From: Trachythela sp. YZ-2020
Lineage: Eukaryota; Cnidaria; Anthozoa; Malacalcyonacea; Clavulariidae
NCBI GenBank assembly: GCA_016169945.1
Contig: JADLSH010000333.1
Span: forward strand, 558,001-622,000
Direction: 5' to 3'
DNA length: 64,000 nt
Each line of letters starts with the position of its first letter. Positions within the stretch are counted from its first letter, which is position 1. This document shows, piece by piece, positions 39,475 through 50,978 of the stretch. The notes beneath the pieces were generated by a model. It saw only the letters and a program-made list of their open reading frames with translations. It was not told the DNA's origin and did not search any database. A program made the translations under genes and the position numbers.

Positions 39475-41692
39475 TTGCTTCAAAATGCAAAAGTCCATTT
39501 ACCTCACAGCTCAAAGAACAGGAAAACTACCCAGTTCAAAGATGGTAACAGTGATATTTTAGACCTTCCTCCAAGTTCTTCCAGAAAAAGAAGGCAAGAA
39601 ACAATGGAAATAGCTATTGAAATCCACAGCAATCCACAGTTGTCACCACAGAAGAAAAGGAAAGCTGCTTTGAAAGGACTTTTCCACACCCTTGTTACTA
39701 ATGGGACACAAGAAGAATTGGTAAACATGTCCAAAGATTCCAAAATGTTGAGTAAGAAAGTCATACCATATGTTGTTAATCATTCAGTACAAGAATTTGA
39801 AAAATCTGACGATAATATGATTCGCTCTGTTATGACTTTGTATAGAGGGGGACTTATTAGTAAAGTAAAATACAATAATATCAGAAGTTCATTAATGTAC
39901 AAGTCGAAAAATAAGTCTATTACAAAAGTTAGAGCAAAGTTAGGAAATGATGTGTTAATACCTAAACTAGTAGGGTATAAAGATTTAATGAAGTTTATTA
40001 AGTCTATAGATATTGGGGAATTAAAACCCATCCCTCAGGTACAGTCTGAGGGAGATGAAGACTGCAATCTTCATCTAAGTGCAACATCAGGCAGAAAGAT
40101 TTCTGGCTGCTTTATTGATCTCGAGTATCGGTTGTTGCAGGTGGCAGGTATGTACCTAGACATGAACCAACAACTTCCTGTCCTTAGTTGGTTTAGTAAA
40201 CCCCCAGGGTCTTTCTTGGTTGCTTTAGGTGCTGACGGGGCTCCATTTGGGAAAGATAATGAGGCAACTGCCTGGCTAATAAGTTTTCTTAATGTAGGAA
40301 ACAGAATAGCCAGTTGTGAGGATAATTTCCTCATACTAGGTGCTAACTGTAAAGAGGATCATCCTGCCATGATCAAATACGGTGAGCAACTCAAAAATGA
40401 AATAAGTCTTATTGAGAGCAAAACGTATAGTATTGAAGGGCATGAAGATATTATCATTAAGTTTTCTTTTGAGCTTGTTCCTTCAGATATGAAATGGTTA
40501 GCAAAATTTTCTGGGGAACTGTCAAATTCAGCTACATTCCCCTCTTCATTTGCCAAAGTTAGGTCAGATGAGTTGACAAATGTTAAAGGTTCTTTTGGCA
40601 CTAGTCCTACATCTACTTGGAAACCATGGTCATATGACCAAAGGTGCCAGGTTGCTAAACTAGTTATCAAATACAAGAACAAAACTGTTGTGAAAAGGCC
40701 TGTAAAGCAACAGAGAACGCTTGTCACTAAATTTATTGCCAGTAAGTGTTCAAGACAAGAGTTTGAACCCATTTTAGGTCCTGTTATTGACAAGGCTGCA
40801 GGTGAGCCACTTCACCTTGGCAATAATTGTTGGCAGCAGTGGAATAAAGAGGTTATGACGATTGCATTGTCGCGGTCTAATATCAGTGCTGGTGTTGTAA
40901 ACAATTTTGTTGCCTTTTGAATGTTGTTTCAGGCGATATCTTCGTGCAGTAAGAAACAAAGTGAAATCTCGTAAGCTATATAAGAAAATAGTCCGGTGGT
41001 TTAATGAAAATAGAGATTCTGAGTTTCAGTGTAGGTTTACCAGTGAAGAGACACGCAAGTTTTCCAATAATTTTATGGATGTTGTTGATGCAATTGCTGT
41101 GGCTTCTGATACAGTTCTGATACCATTGTATGCTCTTGCCTATGCTGGATTAAAACTAAGAAATGCTACTTCTCTTATGAATAGGATAACTGATATTGAC
41201 CAACAAGGTATTGCTGATTTACAGAATTACTGCTCTCAATATTTCATTTGCAGCGCCCTCTTCAAAAAAGTCACTCTTAGTATGTGGACAGTAGGCTTTT
41301 GTGTTCCATATCACTCCCTGTCTCTCTTCGAAAAGTTTGGTGTTGGCCTTGGCATAAATACTATGCAGGGCAGGGAGGCCAAGCATACAAAACTGGCAAC
41401 CTATTCCAAATTTTCACTCCCTCGAGATAGATGGGAAAAGGTCTTCTTGCACGAGCACATGTCTCTGATCTGGATAAGGAAACACAATCCTCACCAGGTC
41501 AAATACTGCAAATCAAAGGTGACCTACATTCCCAGCAGGTGTTACCTGGACACCTTCTGTTTCTGTGGTCTTCCAAAAAGTCCAGAAAAATCCAAGTGTA
41601 GGTATTGTGGTTCTCCTCTGATGGCTGATATAGCTGCAAGTGTTGCAGACAAACAGATTTCTTCCAACATGTTGCACATCTTAGCACATTAA
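39475..41692 (+). pseudogene. Multi-copy uncharacterised gene, one frameshift
   Basis: Two long frames (39475-40920 and 40907-41692) join at a single-base shift near 40,910, giving about 735 residues. The first has a basic N-terminus, then blocks LGADGAPFGKDNEAT and KWLAKFSGELSNSATFPSSFAKV and a WKPWSYDQR block. The second contains GLGINTMQGREAKH, RWEKVFLHEHMSLIWIR and a C-terminal CFCG...CRYC zinc pair. I recognise this block order from many cnidarian loci annotated only as uncharacterised. The high copy number suggests a transposon-borne gene. The aspartates in LGADG and the GREAKH block could be nuclease residues, but this is unproven. The frame may begin at a splice acceptor rather than an ATG (first in-frame ATG about 39,604). 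Confidence 0.6.
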
Positions 41693-41727
41693 AATCCCCA
41701 TCATTATATGTTATATAAGATAAATTA

Positions 41728-41890
41728 CCGTAACCTTCTCAATTAAGCCCCCCTCTAATAAGAGCCCCCTTTTTGGGTGAGGAAATTTATTAAGCCCCCC
41801 CCCCCTCTATTAAGCCCCCTCTCGAATAAGCACCCCACAAATTAGCCTGAAAAGAACATGCCCCTGGGGGCTTAATAGAGAGATTACAGT
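41728..41890. mobile_element. Tc1/mariner-like MITE
   Basis: Inverted ends CCGTAACCTTCTCAATTAAGCCCCC and CTGTAATCTCTCTATTAAGCCCCC, flanked by TA. The C-rich interior repeats TTAAGCCCCC several times. Confidence 0.65.
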
Positions 41891-42098
41891 ATATGTTTTA
41901 AGTTATTTATTATAACTTATTTATCATACAAGTTGTGCCATATTTTAGGCACTTGTGAATGCATAGTATTTATTATTCTAAAAATTACACTGTACTTTTG
42001 TTGCAGCTTTTATGAAAGTTAAATGTATATGTTAGAGAAGTGAATAAATTATAATTTTAAATGATGTTGCAGTTGGCATGTAATTCATTGACTAACTT

Positions 42099-42280
42099 AA
42101 TTCAGGTCTAGCCCACTGTGACGAAGGTAGCCTTAGCAACTGGTCATGCTATGCAACTTTTTAGTGATTCAAAATATTGAAAAATATTGTGTGCAGACTA
42201 TTAAGTGCAACTATATTAGCATAGCATGACTGGTTGCCATGGCTGGCTTTGCCACTGTGGGCTAGATCTTAATTAAGTTA
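42099..42280. mobile_element. Short palindromic MITE
   Basis: Arms start TTAATTCAGGTCTAGCCCACTGTG and share GGCAACC..TCATGCTATGC in inverse order. Confidence 0.65.
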
Positions 42281-43139
42281 AGTCCTGTCTCATGTAAAAA
42301 GAGCAAGATTTTACCAGCCAACTATCCGATAGTTGTTACCTCTGTGATTGCAAATGTTAAGCTGTAATGTGGCCTAAAATTAATAACATGCTATTTGCTC
42401 TGTGCAATCCATATAATTTACTAAACACAGACAAAGCGATTGGCATTAAAGGTTAATACCTTGGTATCGGTTAAGTCTCGAAAAATTGTGGCTCAATTCA
42501 CACAAGTTGTGTGGAATGATATTTTTGGAACATTTTGAGTTAATTCATTAATTAAATTGAAAACCAACAAAACATGTATGAGAAGCCATGATTTTCACCT
42601 CCCTGGCAACAGGTTAGCCCGGGCAAGAGGGCTGGATCTACATGTGTAATGGTAATAATCTTGGCTTGGAAGGTTGGCCCTCTACCATATATATAAACAG
42701 CCTGTATAGGTTATGCTGTAGGTCTGCTGTAGGTTATCTTATGAGGGATGAGGTAATGCCAGTTTTACCGCTTGAGGAATATCATTGTCATAAGTGAGCA
42801 CAGCAAATGAGAGAATTATTATATCATACTGAGAGGGATAAACTGATATCACTGAGACATAGGTGTCTTTATCAAGATGATAAGTGCTCAGTGATAAAAA
42901 AATATTGTCCCTAGGGACATATCGTTTTCATTTCAACATGTTATCGCCCTAATAAAGTCACAAGTATGTATTCGATAAAATAGTTTACACAATATAATGT
43001 ACAAAACAGAAATGTCCGTGATATATTTCAAGGTGGTATTAAAACTTACCAAGTGAATACAAAAAAAGTTGGCCAACAGAAATTATATATAACTCATGTT
43101 AGGAGGTTTAGCTCATTACAGTCAACTTAAACAATATAT
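42281..43139. other. No gene seen
   Basis: AT-rich. A weak, diverged resemblance to the PIF-type MITE at 38,202 lies around 42,600-42,715 (GGCAACAGGTTAGCCCGGGCAAGAGGGCTGG). Confidence 0.35.
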
Positions 43140-43841
43140 CTACAAATGCTGTGGAACAAGATACTCATTCCACACGCCATAAAAGCAGATAACATTTAGT
43201 GTCTCAGTTGTTTTCCTGTATATTAGTATGAACATCTTGTCTTTGGATACTATAAGTTCAACATTGCAGTTTTTAATTTCCTTTTTGGGGAGATTTTGGT
43301 CAATTACGTCCTTGAAAAACAATTCGAGTCGCCTCTTGCTCCATATTTTGATCTCGATAAGACTCTTTGTCAGCTGTATATCCAAACCATACTTTGTCAC
43401 ACAGGTAAGAAGGTCTTTCACAGAACAAAATATCTCCTCGCTCACTCTAAGTGTGATATCTATACCTCGATCTATACGGTACGGCGAGCAGAGTCTTGGA
43501 GTCCTACGCATTCTTCTTTCAATTAATTTTCTCCAGAAAGTGACTTCTTTAACCAGTACGACATGCAGGTTTCCCATTTGCAGATCACATTGTAATTTCT
43601 CCCATTCGTTTGAAGCTTTATATTTGCGAATTAGCTTGCCTTTGGCTGATCTCAGTTCTTTAAAAAAGTCCATAAGTGCAAGCTTTTCACTAACATCAGC
43701 TCTATCGATCTTACAATACAGCTGAAACTCATTTTCTTTGAAGATTTTGTCCAAAACAGTGTCAAGATTTGTCACGGCAAGCATTCTTACACCCGCCATG
43801 TTTATACGTTTAGCCTGCAAACAGGCATGCTCTGGAAACAT
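43140..43841 (-). CDS. Hypothetical protein divergent to the Rep pseudogene
   Basis: 233 residues, or about 219 if the ATG at MAGVRMLAV is used. Mixed alpha/beta composition, many charged residues, no membrane segment, no motif I recognise. It is the longest undamaged frame for several kilobases, which argues that it is or recently was a gene. It faces away from the Rep pseudogene with a 542-bp gap containing a hairpin, an arrangement like the ambisense genomes of small Rep-encoding DNA viruses. No capsid signature is visible. Confidence 0.5.
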   Translation of the reverse strand: MFPEHACLQAKRINMAGVRMLAVTNLDTVLDKIFKENEFQLYCKIDRADVSEKLALMDFFKELRSAKGKLIRKYKASNEWEKLQCDLQMGNLHVVLVKEVTFWRKLIERRMRRTPRLCSPYRIDRGIDITLRVSEEIFCSVKDLLTCVTKYGLDIQLTKSLIEIKIWSKRRLELFFKDVIDQNLPKKEIKNCNVELIVSKDKMFILIYRKTTETLNVICFYGVWNEYLVPQHL

Positions 43842-43981
43842 GATCGGGCAAGCCTTGATATCAAGTTTAGCGCTTTCTCGGCCTCAAATCGCCAGTGTAG
43901 CTACAATCCTGGTCAAAACATCGACGACACTTACAGTTATTTCGCCATATTCAGTTGCCTCGTAACTAAATTAGAGAATCT

Positions 43982-44073
43982 CCCCCTTACCCCACCGAAC
44001 AATGTTGAGTGGTGTCCCATAACATGTTTAAAGCATTTAGCATAGAATCAACATTGTTTTGGGGGCAAGGGGG
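43982..44073. repeat. Inverted repeat between the divergent genes
   Basis: CCCCCTTACCCC...AACAATGTTGA pairs with its near complement (right arm 44048-44073). The inner 11 bp are perfect and the spacer is 39 bases. It could be an origin-type stem-loop or the arms of a tiny MITE. Confidence 0.5.
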
Positions 44074-44383
44074 GCCATTAGATGAGAAAACCTAGACGTT
44101 GTATAGTTAGGAACGTCAAAAGGGACATATTTATTATAGTGTAGTCAATGGTTTTGGCCAGGATTGTCTCTGTAGTTGATAATTTAAAATACATTATAAA
44201 ATGTATGTTAAACTCGATCGTATGCGCGAATATCATGTTTTTGTTATGTACGAATATTAAGAAATGTATTGTATATATTTTATTTCCAATTCCTGGGTAG
44301 TGACGTTTTAATTAATACGCGCATGGTCATATTTATATGTAGGTCAACAAATTAGGTTAGTAATTAGTCAGAAGTATTGTCTA

Positions 44384-45692
44384 ATGGCAAGTGACAGCCT
44401 TCGAGGGCGCGATACCAGATTGGTTGAACTAATAACATATAGCCAAGCAGATTTAACAAAATTTCCTTTAAGAAGAGAATTTGCTGAAGCATTAGTTCTT
44501 GCGTTTAGCAAGGACAATAGTGTTACAGTATACAGTGGTGTTGTTGTCTCGAAGATCACGAGAATGGTGGCAAGCATTATCATGTTGCTATAAAACTGGA
44601 ACGAAAGCAAAGATGGCTAAAAATTAAGAGGTTCCTGATGGATCACTTCGAAGTTTCGGTGCATTTTTCATCCGCACATCACAACTATTTCAGTGCCTGG
44701 GAATATGTCACTAAGTCCGACCGTGAGTACCTAGAAAGCCATGGTCATCCCGACTTGACAAATGCTGAGCCACCAAGGACAGATTCTGCTAGTGTTGCAA
44801 CAACCACTGGACGAGATGAATCCGACAGCGAGGGCGATGAGACGATGTCAACAATATCAAGAAAACGCAAAAAGAGGATGACATCTTTCCAAGTGTCGGA
44901 AATTATTGAAGCAAAGTCGATAAAGACTCGCACGGCATTGCTTGCTATTGCCCAGCAGCAAAAAGCTGAAGGGAAGTCTCATCTTGCGGAGTTCATATTG
45001 AACAGACAACCGAAAGTTGTTGCCCCGCATATAATAAAAACTATGTGGGACATGTAGAATGCAGAGACAAATTTGGAAAGAAGCAAGAAGACACGCATCG
45101 AATTGCTTACAGAAGCCGCGCAAAGCGAGTGCGTTGAGGACTGTGAAGGTCGTTGGTTGCATAGGAGTGCGAGAATTTGCTATTGCTATAAATACACTAT
45201 TGGAAAAAGGACGGGGAAAATATTGCAACATCATGCTTATCGGTCCGGCTAATTGCGCTAAAACGTTTCTACTTAAACCTAGCTTAAACATGATCTATCA
45301 CACCTTTACTTTAATCGCGCTTCTGGCACTTTCGCGTGGGTAGGAGTCCAGGAAGCTGAGTGCATATTTCTCAACGATTTCCGATGGAATGACAAAATAA
45401 TTCCTTGGCATGATCTCCTGTTATTGCTCGAAGGCGAACCTGTACACTTTCCAGCACCTAAAACTCACTTCGCCGAAGATATTTTATCACATGCTGACAC
45501 ACCAGTATTTGCGACAAGCAAATATAGATTGGCCTACGTCAAAGGTGGGACAGTCGATGAGTGCGAGACCGAGATGATGTCCGTTCGTTGGAATGTATTC
45601 ACACTCACGCAGCAAATATCAGAGGATCGCAGATGGACATAAAACCTTGCCCGCGTTGCTTTGCTTGCCTAGTGTGTAATGAACACAGTTAA
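44384..45692 (+). pseudogene. Endogenous Rep-like gene: HUH endonuclease plus SF3 helicase, frameshifted
   Basis: N-terminus ITYSQADLTKFP resembles Rep motif I. A HYH (HUH) motif lies at about 44,575, in the frame that runs into 44638-45057. The YVTK nicking-tyrosine motif lies at about 44,706. A basic linker is followed by an SF3 helicase: Walker A GPANCAKT (about 45,244; the usual glycine before KT is alanine), Walker B region ECIFLNDFRW, motif C FATSK (about 45,510), and a C-terminal PCPRCF cysteine pair in another frame ending 45,692. At least four shifts or stops break it. Such proteins nick DNA at an origin and unwind it for rolling-circle or rolling-hairpin replication. The family seems multi-copy in cnidarians from memory; its exact viral or transposon origin is open. 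Confidence 0.75.
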
Positions 45693-46433
45693 GGATAATA
45701 CAGTATAATGTGCAAATTCTCTCGCATACATAGCATATATTAAGACAACAAATTAATGTAAGAAATATAGCTATAAAGCTAAGGAATTATTCCATTAATT
45801 TCTACACCTGGTTCCCTTATACTGCACGTATTGTGTGTGCTTATTTTATGCAAATACTTGGTAAATTAAGGCGTTTATTAGCCGCGTGTATTGTTTCAAT
45901 TAACGAACTGTCAAATATTGAACTATATATTAAATTCATGCACATGATCAACGGTGTACCATTGGCGAACCGCACATACTTAGGAAGATATAATAATAGC
46001 ATTACTTTGTGTCAGAAATGGTACACCGTGGAGATTTGGTAAAATATTGCAGTATATATTGCAAAAAATATTTCACAATTATAAGCCTTGTAAATACTTT
46101 CAAGACCGTTTTTTTAACAAGAATTACCTTCATACTTCAGGACGATATGAACCGTTTTCTTATGCGCGTTGCGGTACACCGTTAATATGATACCGCGATA
46201 AATCTCACCACACATCATTAACTCAGATAAAATATTAGTATATTGGTGACGTATTTAATTGGATAATTACTATGTGACGTCATTGTGTGCACAAACAAAT
46301 ATTGATGAACTTCCTTGTGCCAAAACTTGCAAAAGGTGTAATGAAACAAGAAATATATACATGCATTTAACTTTGGGGGGGTGGGACGGTAATTTTGCAG
46401 CATTGATTTACAATATTTTCTTGACCAGTGGCG
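45693..46433. other. No gene seen
   Basis: AT-rich, with short words such as GGTACACCGT repeated in both orientations (about 45,952, 46,020 and 46,172). Confidence 0.45.
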
Positions 46434-47060
46434 TGCTGGCAGGGGGGGCCGGGGGCCATGGCCCCCCCAGCGAAGATTTTTTAGGGGGCGCCAAAACATA
46501 AATGGGGCGCCGAAATTGCACAAATCACACAAAAGCGCTAGTCCGAATTGGAATTTTGTCAGATCCGATGAGCCAACGAGAGAAAAAAGGGTTTGAGATT
46601 GTTACAAGCACTGTTCAAAGTGCTAGTACGCGCGCTTAATTTGAGTTCTGTTAGTCGGAATACGACTTATACGAGGATTAAAAATTCACCAGCCTACCTA
46701 CAACTGCAAGCATTACTGTCCAGTCTGTAATATCTCAAAGGATGTAAATTGTTAATTGTGAAATGATTTGGCTTACGATCACTGGTAAGTTCACCGTCTA
46801 CTTCATGAATGTTCGCCGTCTACTTTTCTTTGTTTAAGAAAAAGTCCTCTATGAATTATATATTTATTCAAACTCCTGAATGTGTTGTTTCTTGCGCATT
46901 TTTAATTTATACGATGTTTTATAATTCTCAGAGTTCCGTCAAATCACCACCCAAAACGCAAGAAATAGCATTTCAGGGACTCTAAATTTCAAAATTTTCC
47001 CGGGGGGCATGCCCCCGGACCCCTAGACACATTACAAGGGGGCGCCAAATGCGAAGCAAA
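46434..47060. mobile_element. hAT-like fragment with C/G-rich ends
   Basis: It starts CAGTGGCGTGCTGGCAGGGGGGGCC, a classic hAT-type left end. The body includes GGGGGCGCC at two places (46,484 and 47,039) near CATGCCCCCGGACCCC. The right terminus is unclear. Confidence 0.5.
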
Positions 47061-47589
47061 AAACTAAGGTTTTTAAGTTGTCAAGTCAATGAATTTGGCA
47101 GGTCCTGTAAATCCCCATAGGGTTCTATAGGGTTGCATGTTGGACTATTTATTATGGCGAAAATTGGGGGGGGGGGGGTTGAAATATTTTTTAGAGGGGT
47201 GAACGTTTCGTTTGAGGGAGGGTGAAAACAAATATTTGGGGGTTGCACCCACCCGCACCCTCCAGAAAATCCGTCTATGTTATTAAGTAAATTTCAAAGA
47301 GTGTGCGATTTCAACCTGGTAACCAGGCTTTGTGCGATTTTACTATGGTCCTTAAAAATTTATTCAAAAATCAGGTAGGCCCACCCCCTTTCCTTAGGTA
47401 TAATTACCCTGGCCCACCCCCAAAAACCATTTTTAAAACTTTGGCCCATCCCCCAAATCCACCGGCCCACCCCCCCTCTTAAATAGTGAACGGTCCCTTA
47501 TACAACCGTAATTACCATGTAAAGCAATACAAGTGTCAACCTCGCATGGCACGCAAGCCTGTGAAGTGGTTTTTACTTCCGCCACAGAA
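47061..47589. other. No gene; G/C-run rich remnants
   Basis: It contains poly-G and CCCACCCCC runs of the sort left by MITE ends. No frame supported. Confidence 0.4.
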
Positions 47590-47812
47590 GAAAGATATAT
47601 ACAGAAGGGTCACTCAGCGGTGCAACGTGTCCTCGGTTTTTTATGCAAAAATATGCAGTTTACTGGCCAGGAAAATGGCGGATCAGCCAGTTCAGCGTGC
47701 TTATTGGCCAGAAAAAGCAATTGACTGGCCAGAGAAATGGCGGCCGACATGCGTAATGCGATATGCGCGACCCCAAAAAATTCAAAGGATCCCAAGAGAG
47801 TGAACCCTCTAT
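47590..47812. repeat. Inverted copy of the 26,880-27,090 segment
   Basis: Both share ACAGAAGGGTCACTCAGCGGTGCAACG, GCAAAAATATGCAGTTTACTGGC and GGCCAGAAAA blocks. The second copy is on the opposite strand to the first. Confidence 0.7.
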
Positions 47813-48119
47813 ATAATATTTACTCTATGCTTCCGCTCCTCGACGGCTCACGCTGCAGCAACTTTGGAATAATCTGCCACCTGAAATTAGATTGTCAATT
47901 TGTCGCATACGATTGTCAATTCTGACGTATTAAAACGAGTGCTGATGCCACATTTTTGCTCATTCGCTGTGATGGTGAAACTTTAAATCTCACTGCACAT
48001 TTTTACGCGTGTTTATTCGATCACATACGCCAGGGTCATGAGAATCGTATACGACAAATCGTATCGTGTAGATAAGCCTTTTGATTCACCATCGTGCATG
48101 TTTAAATAAATGCTTTAAT

Positions 48120-48626
48120 TATTGTTATTATTATAATTATTATAATTATTATTATGGAAACATCAAATTTTATTTCTTAACTACTAAGATACAACCTTAA
48201 TCATTGGAACACAGGCAGAAGGAATATATATATATAATAATTCTTATAATAATTGATATATTATTAATTATTGTTATATATATTATTATATATTATTATA
48301 TTATAATATAATTATAATTATAATAATTATAATAATAATAATTATAATAATTATAAGTAATACTATTATTATTAAAATTGAATAAAGTTTTCGTTATAAT
48401 AATAATAATTATTATTAAGCCAACATCCTGTGGGCCAAGAATCCTGATATCCCGCGTGCAATTACACAGTACAGACCTTCATCACGGGCTTAAAACTGTA
48501 GGGAGCCTCTTTAAGAATGCGTTTTTGACTCGTCTTCACAAATTTTTTACTCGTGTTCACTCGTGTTGTCTCGTGTTGTCTCGTGTTGTCTCGTGTTCTG
48601 ACTCGTGTGGTGTTTTAGAACAGATC
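48120..48626. repeat. Right arm of the putative 24-kb element
   Basis: AT microsatellite (48,120-48,420), the conserved block with AAACTGTAGGGAGCCTC (about 48,490), then CTCGTGTTCACTCGTGTTGTC repeats ending TTTTAGAACAGATC at 48,626. It mirrors 24,416-24,945. Confidence 0.85.
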
Positions 48627-48691
48627 ATCTCGTTTTAGAACAGATCAACAGAGCGAATCACAAATGGCAGGCCAAAGTACAGACCAGTATT

Positions 48692-50968
48692 GATCTAATC
48701 TAAAACTCCACACGAGTGAACACGAATGAACACGAGTGAACACAAATGAACACGAGTGAACACGAATGAACACAAGTGAACACGAGTGAAACACGGGTGA
48801 ACACGAATGAAATACAACTAAAAATGCCATTTAGGTTCAATAGATATTTAGTAATTAAACAGGAAATAAAACCTAATTACCCAGTTATTTACTGAAAAAG
48901 GCTTGGAAACACGTTAATTTATTGCGTGCTGCCGCTCAGTGTTCTACTCGGGATTTATTACAAGCGTTTTCTTTGGCCTAAACGACAGTGGGCCGCTACA
49001 CAATTATTTGGAGTTTGAAAACGTGGTTGTCAATGTGGGGAATTCTACTTTTGGTACATATGTATTTAGTTGTTGTTCGGACAATTGTTGTGTATTTTTT
49101 ATTTTATTTTTTAGTTGCTATTTAAAGACGAATAATATTGTTAATTAATTGTAATATTAATAACGTTAATTGTTAGCCAAACGCAAGCCATTTATGGAAA
49201 TATTATGTACATTGACCATTTCACTTTTCAGTCCCGTGAGTCCACCTTATGTTATTGCTAATTATCATTTGAATAAAAATGCTTTCATCCATTTACCATA
49301 GAGCAAGACTTGCCCAAATGTCCCCACCCACTATAAAAATTTTCTAAGGCAATAGACCCATTCAACTTCTCCCTTGTTTAGTGTTGTTTGCTTACATATT
49401 TCAAATTATGCGACAACACCTTTTTTAAAACTCTTTAACGTTTTCCGCCTTGCGCCGTAATTACGATCGGTTGCTTAAAATTGTAAATATCGCCAGACGT
49501 GTTTATTCTCTGGCAACAGGACACGCTTCATTCGATAGCTTATGACTTCCTCTTTAAAATTATATTTAGTTTGTCCCGGTTCATATTACATATCCAAATT
49601 AATTTGCATACATATTCATAAATTATCTAAAAATTTTACAATTATTGTTGAAATAACCCTGAATTGCCAGAACAGGGTTCAGAATTTTCGAGCAAATGTT
49701 AGCAAATGTCGGACCGAAATTGTAGCTCATATAAAAAGGAATATTATTGGAAAGTTTCATTGCATTTGAAGAAGTAGAAGTATTTTATTTTTTGAAAGTC
49801 GCATGCAAAATGCCGAGATCGTTGAAATTTGATTCCCGCACGCGCAAATTAATTACGAAATGCCATATAAGGTCAGTGTTGATTGCTATAAACCAATGAA
49901 AATCCGCCATCTAGGCAATTAAATGACTCGGAATCGATTGCCGGTACTTTCAATACGCTAGGATGCAAAGCCGCGGATATTTAGCTTCTGAAGTTGCCCG
50001 AGCGTGCGCCGACAAAACCGGGATTTCGCAATAAAGACGGGATTTTCACGAGAAAAGCCGAGAATTGTCATAAAATGGCTAGTTTATTTAGTATACGTAT
50101 TTAAATACATCCTTTCGATCAGGATTTTCAAGAGCTATCCAATGGTCACACTTAGGAGTTTGTAGCGTGTAAACCAAAGGTAGGAAAGCGAAATGAATAT
50201 ATAATTAGTTTGTATTATTGTTAATTATTGTTAATTTGTAAACAATACAAAGTTCAGAGGTGTTTGCAAGGGGCTAAATTGGCCGCGTAGCATTGTAAAC
50301 AAACACAATTTACTTCGCTAAAGACATCGTAAAACGCTGAATCGAACGGTGGTATTTTCATCTACATAGCATGCACTGAACCGAAGATATGAAAACTGCA
50401 AAAGTAGGTCGATATCGCCCTACTTTAGTCAGCACCAAACAAAACATGAAAGAAAGCGTTTTAATTCAAATGATAGTTAGCAATAACAGAACATGGACTG
50501 AAAAGTGAAATGGTCAATGTACATTATATTTCCATAAATGGTTGCGTTTGGCTATAACAATATTAAAGTTATTAATATTACAATTAATTGACAATATACG
50601 CCTTTAAATAGCAACTAAATTAAATCATATACTTAAATATACACAACAATTGTCCAAACAACAACTAAATACATATGTACCAAAAGTAGAATTCCCCACA
50701 TTGACAGCCACGTTTTCCAAACTCCAAATGGTTGTGTAGTCCACTGTCGTTCAGTCCAGAGTCAGAGAAAACGCTGAACAGCAGCACGCAATAAATTAAC
50801 GTTTCCAAGCCTTTTTCAATAAATGACTGGAAATTTGGGGTTTTATTTCCTGATTCCTATATATTTATAGAACCTAAATGGCATTTTTAGTTGTATTTCA
50901 TTCGTGTTCACTCGTGTTCCACTCGTGTTCACTCGTGTTCTGACTCGTGTGGAGTTTTAGATCAGATC
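48692..50968. mobile_element. Non-autonomous MULE-like element, 2,277 bp, long TIRs, perfect 10-bp duplication
   Basis: The ends are GATCTAATCTAAAACTCC and its complement (one mismatch in the first 15). GACCAGTATT is repeated exactly on both sides (48682-48691, 50969-50978). The arms reach about 545 bp (left to about 49,237, right from about 50,491) and begin with CACGAGTGAACACGA subterminal repeats. The interior (49,240-50,490) shows no coding region. The terminal sequence is related to the 24-kb element, so both probably use the same transposase family. Confidence 0.85.
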
Positions 50969-50978
50969 GACCAGTATT

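Larger units (their letters stand above)
24416..48626. mobile_element. Putative 24.2-kb MULE-like composite element
   Basis: The outward ends are GATCTGTTCTAAAACACC (24416) and its complement (ending 48626). The inverted arms stay alignable for about 320 bp and then enter matching AT-rich microsatellites. The 10 bases outside each end are ATCTCGTTGG and ATCTCGTTTT, 8 of 10 identical at the exact distance used by the related element at 48692-50968. A MULE-type transposase pseudogene lies inside. A caution: the last 15 bases of the element recur once more just beyond the right duplication (48632-48646). Nested insertions fill much of the interior. Confidence 0.5.

Noticed and set aside
43228..43725. 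165-codon plus frame at 43.2-43.7 kb
   Set aside because: Opposite to the longer, better balanced minus frame. Serine/leucine-rich composition typical of an antisense shadow.
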